Below, one piece after another: positions 1 to 8,879 of a stretch of 64,000 bases of DNA. Numbering within the stretch: the stretch's first letter is position 1; each line of letters opens with the position of its first letter. The notes beneath the pieces are model-generated. The model was not told where the DNA came from and searched no databases. It worked only from the letters and a program-made list of their open reading frames with translations. Source of the DNA: CAZSAT01 sp964604675. GTDB lineage: Bacteria > Myxococcota_A > UBA796 > CAJQPC01. A program made the translations under genes and the position numbers. The stretch is from positions 1-64,000 of the forward strand of contig CAZSAT010000014.1 in the NCBI GenBank assembly GCA_964604675.1. Direction: 5' to 3'.

Positions 1-299
<299 letters not shown>

Positions 300-345
300 C
301 AGGGTCCTCCAAGGGTGCGCCGAAACGCGGGTCTCTCTCGCTTGG

Positions 346-374
346 AGCAAAGCATAGCGGCTCCCGCCCGTCAA
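346..374 (-). promoter_or_regulatory. candidate sigma-70 promoter for the 1-299 lipoprotein
   Basis: On the minus strand TTGACG (374-369) overlaps the stop codon of the SGNH hydrolase gene. A TTTGCT box (351-346) follows after 17 nt, about 45 nt before the lipoprotein ATG. The -35 is good and the -10 is weak. Confidence 0.35.
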
Positions 375-2026
375 TCCAGCCGTGAGCGGTACCAGGCTGT
401 CGTGGGATCGTCTGGAGCACATCGTTGGGCCTCGTCGAGCCATCGACCCGCTGCGGACCTGTCCAGCCAGAACCAGGCGCGGCCCAGCGCCGCCGACGCA
501 CGGCAGGCGGTCTCGGGGGCGGCCGCGGCGCGTTCGAAGGCCTCGAAGGCGTCTTCGAGGCACGGCGTGCGGCCCCGCTCGCAGTCCGCATGGAAGGTGT
601 GCCAGGCCACCACTCCCCTGTCCAGCCACGCCTCCGGGTCGACCGGGGTCGCGGCGCTGGCCCACCACGCACTGCGCTCACCTCCGGGATCGCGGAGGTA
701 GTGACCACGCTCGACGTCCACCCCGTGCCCCAGCCAACCATCCAGCACGTGCCCTGTGCGGTCGGGCGGCACGACGACCTCGCCGGGCCAGAGGCCGAGG
801 AGCGCCTCGGCGAAGCTCGCCGCGAGCGCTCCATGAGCTTCGGGGGTGGGGTGGCAGTGGTCGTAGACCTGTCCCCAATCCACCACCCCATCAACGCTCA
901 GCGCCGCGATGGCTTCGGCCCCCTCGACCACCGTGATGCCCGGTGTGCTCCGCAGCACGTCCTCCACCCAAGGCGGTGCGCGGTGTGGGTTCTCGTCACG
1001 CGCCACCGCCTCTCGGTACGCCTCGAGCGCAGCATCCGTGTGTCCGTGACGGCGCAACATCCGAGCCTTCCGATGCCACGTGATCGCCTCTGGCCAGGCG
1101 CGCTGTGCCGCGGCGAAGTGAGCGTCGGGGGCACGCCCTTGCCCCAGGGCAGCGTCGGCCAGCGCCAGCGCATCGCGGGCCTCTGGCGGTTCGATCGAGC
1201 CGAAGTCGAACTCACCCGGCGGGTCGTCCCAGTTCACGGCCACCGTGCTCGCGAACACGGGAACACCCGCCGCCGAGGCGACCTCTACGATGCGGCGGAG
1301 GTGGTAGCGGTACCCAGCCCGCGCGAAGGCGCGGGCGGTCTCGTCGAGCCGACCACGCGCGGGCCATGGAAGCGCCTCGTCGTCGCTGAAGCTGGTCTGA
1401 CCCCAGTGTCCGACCTCCACATCGCTGAGCAAGCCCGAAAGGAAGCGGTACGAACGCCACGCGCGCAGACGCCGCGCCGCGGTGAGGGAACGGGTCCAGG
1501 CGCGCAGCTCGTCCGGCGGAAGGTACCTGCGCGCGTCGAACCACTCCAACAGCTCGTTGTTCCCGCTGTAGAGCAAGATCGCGTCCGGGTCGTGGTTCGC
1601 GACGACGTCCTTGACCAAGGCGAGCACCTGTTGGCTCGACCACGCGATCACGCCCGCGTTGATCACCTGCACGTCCTGGGTCCAAGCCCCGGCCAACAGA
1701 CCTTCCAGCTGATCGGGCCAGGCCCCGGCACGCGTGAAGCCGTAGCCGTGCACGGCCGATCCGCCGAAGGCGAACAGGCGCCTGGTCCCCGTAGGCTTCT
1801 CGGGGGCAAAGGGCTGGGGTTGCCCTTCGATCCGGGGCACCAGCGCCGGCACGTCGAAGACCGCCTGGCGTTCGAAGAACGGGGGCTCGGCGAGCGCGTG
1901 CTCCCGGCACCAGCTGACCGTCCGGTCCGGCTCGCCCGAGTACCCGGCCAGCCTCAAGCCGCCCTCGACGGCGAGGGCGATCACCGCAAGCGGCAGGAGC
2001 GCGAAGGCGACGCGCCGGAAGCTCAC
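371..2026 (-). CDS. SGNH/GDSL-type hydrolase with C-terminal TPR-like region
   Basis: This 551-residue protein starts with a membrane anchor or signal (about residues 5-22). An SGNH-hydrolase fold follows: block I F-G-G-S with Ser90, block II around N-A-G (123-125), block III G-N-N-E (155-158), and a C-terminal H-P-T-P-E-A-H that would supply the catalytic His. The order fits esterases or acyl-transfer enzymes of the GDSL family. Helical, Ala-rich stretches between and after the blocks look like TPR repeats. It starts at GTG, overlapping the stop of the SUMF1 gene in a GTGA, so the two are probably translated together. The substrate cannot be told; an exported lipid or glycan deacylase is one possibility. 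Confidence 0.75.
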   Translation of the reverse strand: MSFRRVAFALLPLAVIALAVEGGLRLAGYSGEPDRTVSWCREHALAEPPFFERQAVFDVPALVPRIEGQPQPFAPEKPTGTRRLFAFGGSAVHGYGFTRAGAWPDQLEGLLAGAWTQDVQVINAGVIAWSSQQVLALVKDVVANHDPDAILLYSGNNELLEWFDARRYLPPDELRAWTRSLTAARRLRAWRSYRFLSGLLSDVEVGHWGQTSFSDDEALPWPARGRLDETARAFARAGYRYHLRRIVEVASAAGVPVFASTVAVNWDDPPGEFDFGSIEPPEARDALALADAALGQGRAPDAHFAAAQRAWPEAITWHRKARMLRRHGHTDAALEAYREAVARDENPHRAPPWVEDVLRSTPGITVVEGAEAIAALSVDGVVDWGQVYDHCHPTPEAHGALAASFAEALLGLWPGEVVVPPDRTGHVLDGWLGHGVDVERGHYLRDPGGERSAWWASAATPVDPEAWLDRGVVAWHTFHADCERGRTPCLEDAFEAFERAAAAPETACRASAALGRAWFWLDRSAAGRWLDEAQRCAPDDPTTAWYRSRLD

Positions 2027-2904
2027 CCGCGCGCGAGCCGGAAGCCGAGATCAGCGCCGCGGGTCTGTGCGGGCCGGATGTCACGCGCCTTGGCCCAGCT
2101 CGACATCGAACCCTGGGTCCACGCACCGGGAGCGATGAGCCGGTCCCCGTCGATGTCGTCGGCCACCCACTCGGCCACGTTGCCGGCCAGGTCGCAGATG
2201 CCGTCCGGCGTTCGGTCCGCGAGGAAGAGCGCCACGCCGCAGGGACGGCCCAGGACCTCTTCACGGGTGTTGGCGTTCCCCTGACCGAAAGGCTGGCCCC
2301 AGGGGTAGGGACGCTTCTCGGACCCGCGCACCGCGAACATGCGCTCCTGGAAGGTGGGCAGACGGCCGCCGGCCCAGGACGCGTAGGCGCGCGCCTCGTA
2401 CCAGCTCACCCCCACGACGGGCTGGTTCGCAACGACCTGATCGGGCGTGAGCGCGCCCGACTTGACCAGTGCAGGCCAGGTACGGTTCTCCACCGCCTCC
2501 AGCCAGGCCGCGCCATCGTCGCCCCAGAGGCTGGCCTCACGGTAGCCGCCAGCATCCACGAAGCCCTGGTACTCGGCGTTGGTCACCTGGTGACGGCCGA
2601 TCTCGAAGGAGTGGGTCTCATCGGTCAGGGACGCCCAGTAGTCGGCGGCCGAGGGCGTGCGAAGACGCGGGTCGCCGAGTCGCCCGAGCGCTTCACCGAG
2701 CGCCACGCGCTCCGTGTGGCTGCCCAGACCACCTTCGATCGCCAGGAGCAAGGCGCTGACCAGCGCATCCACCTCGGCCGCTCCGGCGCCGTTGCCAGCT
2801 TCGCGGCGATCCACGGTGGCTCCTGCGAACCTGACGAGCGCGGCAGCGCGCTCCTCGTCGCCGAGGGCGAGGACCTGGTCGATGGACGTGAGCTCAGCCG
2901 ACAC
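2023..2904 (-). CDS. SUMF1/FGE-fold protein
   Basis: The 293-residue product ends in a formylglycine-generating-enzyme (SUMF1) fold. It shows H-Q-V-T-N-A-E-Y, W-Y-E-A-R-A-Y, R-L-P-T-F-Q-E, the signature G-N-V-A-E-W and a final G-F-R-L. The cysteine that FGE uses, normally just before G-F-R, is absent, so it is probably a binding or structural member rather than a sulfatase activator. The start is GTG 2904 because GGAGG sits 5 nt upstream; a more upstream in-frame GTG at 2943 has no such site. The first 100 residues are helical and unassigned. No signal peptide is seen. It is coupled by a GTGA overlap to the SGNH hydrolase, suggesting a joint role. Confidence 0.8.
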   Translation of the reverse strand: MSAELTSIDQVLALGDEERAAALVRFAGATVDRREAGNGAGAAEVDALVSALLLAIEGGLGSHTERVALGEALGRLGDPRLRTPSAADYWASLTDETHSFEIGRHQVTNAEYQGFVDAGGYREASLWGDDGAAWLEAVENRTWPALVKSGALTPDQVVANQPVVGVSWYEARAYASWAGGRLPTFQERMFAVRGSEKRPYPWGQPFGQGNANTREEVLGRPCGVALFLADRTPDGICDLAGNVAEWVADDIDGDRLIAPGAWTQGSMSSWAKARDIRPAQTRGADLGFRLARG

Positions 2905-2966
2905 GAGAACCTCCTGGGTGGCCTCCCATAACCAAGGCCCCACCCGCGGCTACGCTCCGGGTGACG

Positions 2967-5594
2967 TCAGCGGCGCTTCCGCGGCTTCTTGACGCCCACG
3001 GACCACGCTGCTGGGGAGTCCTTCATGGGCAACTTGGTCCGCCAGGTGCCGTCGAAGCCCCGCATCGCGCCGGCGATGGCGGGTGCCGTGGGCACCAACC
3101 CGATCTCCCCGACGCCCTTGGCGCCCCACGGGCCGTGCGGGTCCGGGACCTCCACGAGCACCGTGGTGACCTTCGGCATGTGACGTGCCTTGATGATCCC
3201 GAGGTTGCGAAAGCGCACGTCGGGCACGCCGTCGGTCGACACCAGATCCTCGGACAAGGCGTAGCCGATGCCCATGTGCACGCCGCCCTCGACCTGCCCT
3301 TCGCAGCTCACGCGGTTGATCGCCCGGCCGACATCGTGCACGGCGACGACTTCCTCGAGCGCTCCGTCACCGTCGACGATCGCCAGCTGGGTCGCCCAGC
3401 CGAAGGCGTAGTGCGTGACAGGGTGGGCCACTGGATCGTCGCCTGGCTTGTGGGTGTCGGGCGCCCACCACTCGCCGCGGAACACCTGTCCGACCAGCGC
3501 ACCCAGATCGCCCTCCACTGCGTTCAGGGCCTCGGCCAGCGGGCGTGCTGCCTCGATCACGCCGTTGCCGCCCAGGTACGTTCCCCGGCTCGCGGTGGTC
3601 ATGCCGGTCTCGACCATCACCGAGGTGTCGGTCTCGACGAGGAAGGTCTCCGAGGGCAGGCCGGTGGCCTCGTGAGCCATCTGGCGCAGCACGGTGTTGT
3701 GCCCCTGCCCCATCTCCGTGAAGCCCGTCTTGATCACGATCTCGGAAGGACCGACCACGTGCAGCTCGATCCGTCCGACCTCCTTGAGGCCGTTCCCCAT
3801 GCCCGTGTTCTTGAGCGCGCAGGCCACGCCCACGTGCTTGCCCTCGGCGCGGGCACGCTCGTAGTGGGGTCGCGCCGCCTCGAGGGTGGCCCCGATGCCG
3901 CACCCCTCGTCCATCAACTGGCCGGTGCCCCAGGTGTCGCCGGCCTTGAGCGCGTTCTGGACCCGCAGCTCGAAGGGGTCCCGGCCGAGCTCGGCGGCCA
4001 GCCGGTCGATGCAGCCCTCCAGCGCGAAGGCCACCTGGTTGACGCCGAAGCCGCGCATGGCACCGCAGATGGGGTTGTTCGTGTAGACGGTCCGCGCCTC
4101 CACGTCGACGTGGGCGATCCGGTACGGCCCGGTGGCGTGCCCCGCGGCGCGCTCCAGCACCTTGTCGCCCACGCTGGCGTAGCCGCCCGTGTCGCCCCAG
4201 ATGCGGGCCTTCATCGCCACGAAGTTCCCCTCGGCGTCGGCCGCGAGCGTGTAGTCCATGACCATCGGATGACGCTTGGGGTGGAAGTTGGTGGACTCTT
4301 CCATGGTCAGGCTCACCTTCACCGGCCGTCCCGTCTTCAGGGCCAGGATCGCGGCGTGGGGCTGCACGTTCAGGTCCTCCTTGGCTCCGAAGGCGCCCCC
4401 CGTGGTGACGAGCTCGACGATCAGCTCGTCTTCGGTGCGCCCGAACAGGTCGAGGAGCTGCGCGCGATCGTCGAACACGCCCTGGCCGCAGGAGTAGATG
4501 TGCAGCACGCCGTCGGCGCGCGGCACGACCAGGCTCGCCTCCGGCTCCAGGAAGGCCTGGTCGATGCGCTGGACCTCGAAGCGGTCGGAGAAGACGAAGA
4601 GCCCCTCGCCACCGAGCGCTTCGTCCACGTCGCCCTTCTTCACGCAGGATGTGGCGAGCACGCGCCCCGGGTCCTCCGCGGCCGTCATGAGGTCGGTCAT
4701 GGGCTCGAGCTCTTCGACCTCCACCTCGATCAGCGCCGCTGCCCGGTAGGCCAGATCCCGACTGGTCGCAGCCACCGCACAGAGCACGTCGGCCGTGCAA
4801 CGGGTCTCCTCCCCCTCTCCGATCATCACCGGCCAGTCTCGGAAGATCAGGCCCACCCGTCGGTCGCCGGGGAAGTCCGCCGCCGTGGCCACCTCGACCA
4901 CACCGTCGAGCGCGAGGGCCTTCGAAGCGTCGATCTTGATCACCTTGCACCGCGGGTGCGGCGACCACACGAGCGCGCCGTGCAGCATGCCTGGACGGGT
5001 CATGTCGTCGATGTAGGGACGGTCGCCGAGCACCAGGGCGTGGCCCTCGTTCCGTCCGAGATCGGCTCCCACCGGATCCTGATCGGCGGCCAGGCTGGCC
5101 TGTGTGACCGGCACCTCGCCGCGCTTCATCGCGCCTGCCAGCTTCATCGCGTCGAGGATCTTCACCCAGCCCGTGCACCGGCAGATGTGCATCTGCAGGG
5201 CCTTGGTCATGGCGGCCTCGTCCGGATCGGGCTGTGCGTCCAGCAGGGCCTTCGTGGTGACCGCGATGCCGGGCGTGCAGTAGCCGCACTGGCTCCCGCC
5301 GGTTCGGACGAAGGCCTCGGCCAGGAGGGCCCGCTCCTCTTCGAGGAAGCCTTCGAGGGTCTGCACCTCCTTGCCCTCGAGGGCCCGGAACGGCAGCGTG
5401 CAGGTGACCTTGGCCTTGCCGCCGATGATCATCGTGCAGCAACCGCAGATCGCCTGGGGCGAGCAGCCGGTCTTCGCGGCCACGAACCCGAAGTCCTCCC
5501 GGAACACGTCGAGGATCGACCGCTTTGCGCGCGCGGTGTGGGTGACCGACTCGCCGTTGACCGTGAAGGTGCAGGTGACCTGTTCGTCGCTCAT
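2967..5594 (-). CDS. molybdenum hydroxylase (xanthine dehydrogenase/aldehyde oxidoreductase family), single chain without FAD domain
   Basis: The 875 residues hold two domains. An N-terminal iron-sulfur region (about 1-160) has a first [2Fe-2S] motif in G-C-S-P-Q-A-I-C-G-C-C and a second in C-G-Y-C-T-P-G and I-C-R-C-T-G. The molybdopterin region (about 180-860) has G-G-A-F-G, R-G-F-G-V-N-Q, M-G-Q-G and the catalytic-Glu motif G-V-G-E. No FAD module is present, as in Desulfovibrio gigas MOP, so electrons would go to another carrier. The spacing in the first cluster motif is Cys-x5-Cys instead of the usual x4, with an extra Cys. GGAGG lies 4 nt before ATG 5594. Substrate (purine, aldehyde, N-heterocycle) is not determined. 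An SsnA-like aminohydrolase lies 5 kb away. Confidence 0.9.
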   Translation of the reverse strand: MSDEQVTCTFTVNGESVTHTARAKRSILDVFREDFGFVAAKTGCSPQAICGCCTMIIGGKAKVTCTLPFRALEGKEVQTLEGFLEEERALLAEAFVRTGGSQCGYCTPGIAVTTKALLDAQPDPDEAAMTKALQMHICRCTGWVKILDAMKLAGAMKRGEVPVTQASLAADQDPVGADLGRNEGHALVLGDRPYIDDMTRPGMLHGALVWSPHPRCKVIKIDASKALALDGVVEVATAADFPGDRRVGLIFRDWPVMIGEGEETRCTADVLCAVAATSRDLAYRAAALIEVEVEELEPMTDLMTAAEDPGRVLATSCVKKGDVDEALGGEGLFVFSDRFEVQRIDQAFLEPEASLVVPRADGVLHIYSCGQGVFDDRAQLLDLFGRTEDELIVELVTTGGAFGAKEDLNVQPHAAILALKTGRPVKVSLTMEESTNFHPKRHPMVMDYTLAADAEGNFVAMKARIWGDTGGYASVGDKVLERAAGHATGPYRIAHVDVEARTVYTNNPICGAMRGFGVNQVAFALEGCIDRLAAELGRDPFELRVQNALKAGDTWGTGQLMDEGCGIGATLEAARPHYERARAEGKHVGVACALKNTGMGNGLKEVGRIELHVVGPSEIVIKTGFTEMGQGHNTVLRQMAHEATGLPSETFLVETDTSVMVETGMTTASRGTYLGGNGVIEAARPLAEALNAVEGDLGALVGQVFRGEWWAPDTHKPGDDPVAHPVTHYAFGWATQLAIVDGDGALEEVVAVHDVGRAINRVSCEGQVEGGVHMGIGYALSEDLVSTDGVPDVRFRNLGIIKARHMPKVTTVLVEVPDPHGPWGAKGVGEIGLVPTAPAIAGAMRGFDGTWRTKLPMKDSPAAWSVGVKKPRKRR

Positions 5595-5634
5595 GGAGCC
5601 TCCGGAGGGTCAGCCTAACGTCCGCATCGCCCGG

Positions 5635-8037
5635 TCAGATCGAGCGGACGAGGCGAAGGCCGATGTTGCGTCGCCGCCACACGCTCGGATTCGCGCGTCG
5701 CGACGCGGCCCGCGAGGCGGGCTCCGGGAGGTCCCACGCGCCTCCCCGGACCACGTGCGAACCGCCCGCCCAGCCTCCGTCAAGCTCCAAGGGTGGCCGG
5801 TAGCGCCCCCGGTCGAGCGCGGGCCCTTCCGGATGGAAGAGATCCAGGCACCACGAGGCGCCGTTCCCGGCAAGCCCGCGAACACCGTAGGGACTGACGT
5901 CGGTGGTGAAGGCGCTCACAGGAACGGCGCTCGGCGCCGCGGCGCTGTCTTCCATGCAGCACCAGCTGGGATCGAGGTGGTCCCCCCAGGGGAACCTTCG
6001 ACCGTCCACACCGCGGGCCGCCTTCTCCCACTCGAGCTCGCCCGGGAGCCGCCAGGGCACGCCGTCCCGTCGCGCGCGCCAGCTGGCGTACGCCATCGCA
6101 GCGTGCCAGTCCATGCACAGGGCCGGCCAGTCCAGCTGCCAGGGCTCACCGTTCGGCCCCTGCCCCACCCCGAAACCGCGCTCGTCTTGTGGATACAGGA
6201 CCGGCCCCCGGTCCGTCTTGAGCACGGGCCGTCCGCGGGGGGCGTGGGTCAGCGCCTCGTTCAGCCGGTCTCGAGCTGCCAAGTCGTTCAACCACGCGAT
6301 GAAGTCGGCGTGGGTGATGGGCTGCGTCTCCATCACGAAGCCGTCGACCCAGACCCGTGCTCGCGGGAGCGACCCCTGCGCTGCGCGGTCACCGCCCATC
6401 GTGAACCACCCGGGGGGCACGAAGCACTCGCCGTCCGACAGCTCCCCCGCACGCGGCAAGCGCAGGATCTGCTCGCGGCCGCTGCCGTCGCGACCGTCGT
6501 GGTGCTCGCACCGCCTCAGGTGGACGGGGTAGCGGACGGGCGGGCAGCCCTCGGCGCGAACGACCAGCAGGTAGCTGCCCATCGGCAGCTCCACCGACAC
6601 GAGGGGTGTGGCCCCCAGCGACCGGACGTGGGTGGCTACGAGGCGCCGGTCGCGCTCCTCGAAGCGGAACAGCTCGACCTGGGCGCCCGGGGGGTCGGTG
6701 ACCAGCGAGACCGCACCGTGCCCCCGCAGGTAGTCCAGGTGGCGTCCAGCATCGTGGGCGCGCAGGAGGCCCTCCAGGATGGCCGCTGGACCCGCACCGC
6801 CGGCCTCCACCTGCTCGTGACGGCGCCGGTAGTGATCGGCCAACGCCGCGTGGGCCTCGGAGAGCTCGGGATCCCGGTTCAGCGCGGCCCGAAGCGCCTG
6901 CGTGAAGGCGACCTCGGCGAGTCCAGCCTCCTCCTCGAGCTCCCGGGCGTCGTCCTCGAGCTGCCAGGCCATGCGCTTCTGCGCGACCGGCTCGTGCGGG
7001 GCCACCTGAGCGAGCAGCAGCCGCGCTTCGACGCGGGCTTCCGCCGCCTGGCCCCTGAGCTCGGCGATCCGCGGTCGGAGCTGCTCCGCCTCGCGAAAGC
7101 GTTCCAGCGCGCGCTCCCGCCTCCGCGCACCGTCGAGCCAGGCCCCCAGAGCCTGCCCCATGGCCAGCGCATCGGCGAAGCGGTCCTCCGGCTCTCTCGC
7201 CATCGCCTGTTGCTGCACCGCCACCAGATCCTCCGGCAAGGCCGGGAGCCCATCGATGTCCGTCACCGGGGTCGGCGGCCCGGCGAGGCTGGCGTCCAGC
7301 ACCTCGCGCCAGACGGTGCCCGGGTAGGCCGCACGACCCGTCAACACGCGGTAGAGCACGCCACCGAGGGCATGCACGTCGGTCCGCGGCCCGAGCCGCT
7401 CGAGCTCGCCGCGAGCCTGCTCCGGCGGCATGTAGCCCGGCGTGCCGGCCACGGTTCCGTGCACCGTGGCGAGCTCATCGCCCACCTGCGTCCTCGACGT
7501 CACCGGCGCCAGATCCGCCTCGTCGACGCGCGCGAGCCCCCAGTCGATGACGAGCACCTCGCCAAAGGGTCCGACCATGATGTTGCCGGGCTTCAGGTCG
7601 CGGTGCAGCACGCCGCGCTCGTGCGCGAAGCCGACGGTCTCGCAGACCCGACGCAGGGCGTCGACGAGGCGACGAAACGTCCAGCCCTCGTGTTCACCCC
7701 AGCTGCCCGCTCGGCTGGCGAGGTGCACCGCCTTGATCACCGAGCCCAAGGTGCGTCCCTTCACGTCCCGCATGGTGAAGTACCAGCGTCCGTCCCCCAG
7801 CTGCCCGATGTCGTAGACCGGAACGATGCCCGGGTGCTCGAGCTGCGCCGCGACCTGCGCCTCCTCCGCGAATCGACCCATGGCACCGGCCCGCGACTGG
7901 CCCTTGCGCGTGAGGATCTTCATCACCACGGCGCGGCCCAGGTCTCGGTCGTGCACCCGGTGCACGTGGCTCAGGGCGCCCCTCGACAGCACACCGAGCG
8001 CCACGTACCGCTCGCCAAGTTCCAGCTCGTCTGCCAT
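5635..8037 (-). CDS. Ser/Thr protein kinase with C-terminal SUMF1 domain
   Basis: This 800-residue protein has a Hanks-type kinase domain at about 11-290: ATP-binding Lys40 in V-V-M-K, catalytic H-R-D-L-K-P-G-N (Asp147), D-W-G in place of DFG, and activation-loop end G-T-P-G-Y-M-P-P-E. An Ala/Arg-rich helical linker follows, then a PEGA-like beta domain (about 460-530), and a SUMF1 fold to the end (about 555-800) with G-E-L-E-W-E and R-R-N-I-G-L-R-L. The SUMF1 part lacks a catalytic Cys and is probably a sensing or scaffold module. No transmembrane segment is seen, so it is likely cytoplasmic. ATG 8037 has no ribosome binding site; TAGTCT lies 8 nt upstream, which suggests a leaderless mRNA. 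It is divergent from a receiver-Hpt gene. Confidence 0.92.
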   Translation of the reverse strand: MADELELGERYVALGVLSRGALSHVHRVHDRDLGRAVVMKILTRKGQSRAGAMGRFAEEAQVAAQLEHPGIVPVYDIGQLGDGRWYFTMRDVKGRTLGSVIKAVHLASRAGSWGEHEGWTFRRLVDALRRVCETVGFAHERGVLHRDLKPGNIMVGPFGEVLVIDWGLARVDEADLAPVTSRTQVGDELATVHGTVAGTPGYMPPEQARGELERLGPRTDVHALGGVLYRVLTGRAAYPGTVWREVLDASLAGPPTPVTDIDGLPALPEDLVAVQQQAMAREPEDRFADALAMGQALGAWLDGARRRERALERFREAEQLRPRIAELRGQAAEARVEARLLLAQVAPHEPVAQKRMAWQLEDDARELEEEAGLAEVAFTQALRAALNRDPELSEAHAALADHYRRRHEQVEAGGAGPAAILEGLLRAHDAGRHLDYLRGHGAVSLVTDPPGAQVELFRFEERDRRLVATHVRSLGATPLVSVELPMGSYLLVVRAEGCPPVRYPVHLRRCEHHDGRDGSGREQILRLPRAGELSDGECFVPPGWFTMGGDRAAQGSLPRARVWVDGFVMETQPITHADFIAWLNDLAARDRLNEALTHAPRGRPVLKTDRGPVLYPQDERGFGVGQGPNGEPWQLDWPALCMDWHAAMAYASWRARRDGVPWRLPGELEWEKAARGVDGRRFPWGDHLDPSWCCMEDSAAAPSAVPVSAFTTDVSPYGVRGLAGNGASWCLDLFHPEGPALDRGRYRPPLELDGGWAGGSHVVRGGAWDLPEPASRAASRRANPSVWRRRNIGLRLVRSI

Positions 8038-8045
8038 CGCTGAGC

Positions 8046-8051
8046 AGACTA
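8046..8051 (-). promoter_or_regulatory. candidate -10 box of leaderless kinase transcript
   Basis: On the minus strand TAGTCT is followed by 8 nt and the kinase ATG (8037). No Shine-Dalgarno sequence is present, so transcription would start at or next to the start codon. Confidence 0.45.
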
Positions 8052-8118
8052 CATCGCAATTGTGGGACTCGGAGCAACCGGCCGGCGATGTGCGCCGACA
8101 AAGTGCGACAAGGAGCGG

Positions 8119-8124
8119 TATGGT
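8119..8124 (+). promoter_or_regulatory. candidate -10 box of leaderless receiver-Hpt transcript
   Basis: TATGGT is followed by 8 nt and the GTG at 8133. This mirrors the divergent kinase promoter and is the main reason for choosing GTG 8133 over the upstream ATG at 8088. Confidence 0.4.
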
Positions 8125-8132
8125 TCGGCGGC

Positions 8133-8879
8133 GTGGAGGAGACGGCTCTGAGGGTGCTGCTGGCTGACGACGACCCCTTGCTCCGCAAGGTGACCAAGCT
8201 CGCGCTCGAACGCCTCGGCGTGGCGTGCGAAGCCGTCGAGAACGGCGCCGAAGCCGTGACCCGCTGGCGGGAGATCCGGCACGAGCTGGTGCTGCTCGAC
8301 GTCGAGATGCCCGAGCTTCGAGGTCCCGACGTCGCCCGCCTGATCCGGGCGGAGCCGGACGGCGATCGCCCCTACCTGATCGCCCTCACCGGGCACCAGG
8401 GGGGTCCTGAGCTCGACGAAGCCCTGGCCGCGGGCATCGACCGGGCCGTGCGGAAGCCGGTGCGGGGTGCCCAGCTGGGCGAGCTCCTCTCGGAGGCACG
8501 GGGGCGTTCGCAACCGGCCCCGTCCGGCACCGCTTCCAGCGCTGCACCCACCCTGGATCGCACCGCGTTGGAGAGGCTGGCCGAGCTGTCGGGCGACCCC
8601 ACCATCATCCACGACCTGATCGACATGTTCCTGGCCGACGCCCCCGCACGGATGGCGGCCATCGACGGGGCCACGAGCGCCGACGCGATGGCCCGGGCCG
8701 CGCACGCCTTCAAGTCCGGCAGCGGCACCCTGGGCGCGTTGGCCGTGCACGAGGCGTGTCAGGCGCTCGAGGCTGCTGGCCGTGCCGGGGATCTGAGCCA
8801 GCGGGCGGTCCTGGTCGGCACCTTGCGAGAACGGCTCGACGACCTGGTCAGGGAGCTCCGGACCTGGCGAGGGTCCTGA
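8133..8879 (+). CDS. response regulator receiver domain fused to Hpt domain
   Basis: The 248-residue protein combines a CheY-like receiver (about 5-125: acidic D-D-D pocket, phospho-acceptor Asp56 in L-L-D-V-E-M-P, conserved Lys in R-K-P-V) with a C-terminal histidine phosphotransfer domain (phospho-His191 in A-H-A-F-K-S-G-S). It would take and pass phosphate in a multistep relay; there is no DNA-binding output domain. The cognate histidine kinase is not in the window. The start is uncertain: an in-frame ATG at 8088 would add 15 residues, but GTG 8133 begins just ahead of the receiver fold and has a TATGGT box 8 nt upstream. It overlaps the end of the convergent deacylase gene by 32 bp. Confidence 0.9.
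   Translation: MEETALRVLLADDDPLLRKVTKLALERLGVACEAVENGAEAVTRWREIRHELVLLDVEMPELRGPDVARLIRAEPDGDRPYLIALTGHQGGPELDEALAAGIDRAVRKPVRGAQLGELLSEARGRSQPAPSGTASSAAPTLDRTALERLAELSGDPTIIHDLIDMFLADAPARMAAIDGATSADAMARAAHAFKSGSGTLGALAVHEACQALEAAGRAGDLSQRAVLVGTLRERLDDLVRELRTWRGS

Noticed and set aside
2961..5618. Long plus-strand frame of 885 codons
   Set aside because: It lies antisense to the molybdenum hydroxylase, whose motifs and ribosome binding site are clear; such shadows are expected at high GC.
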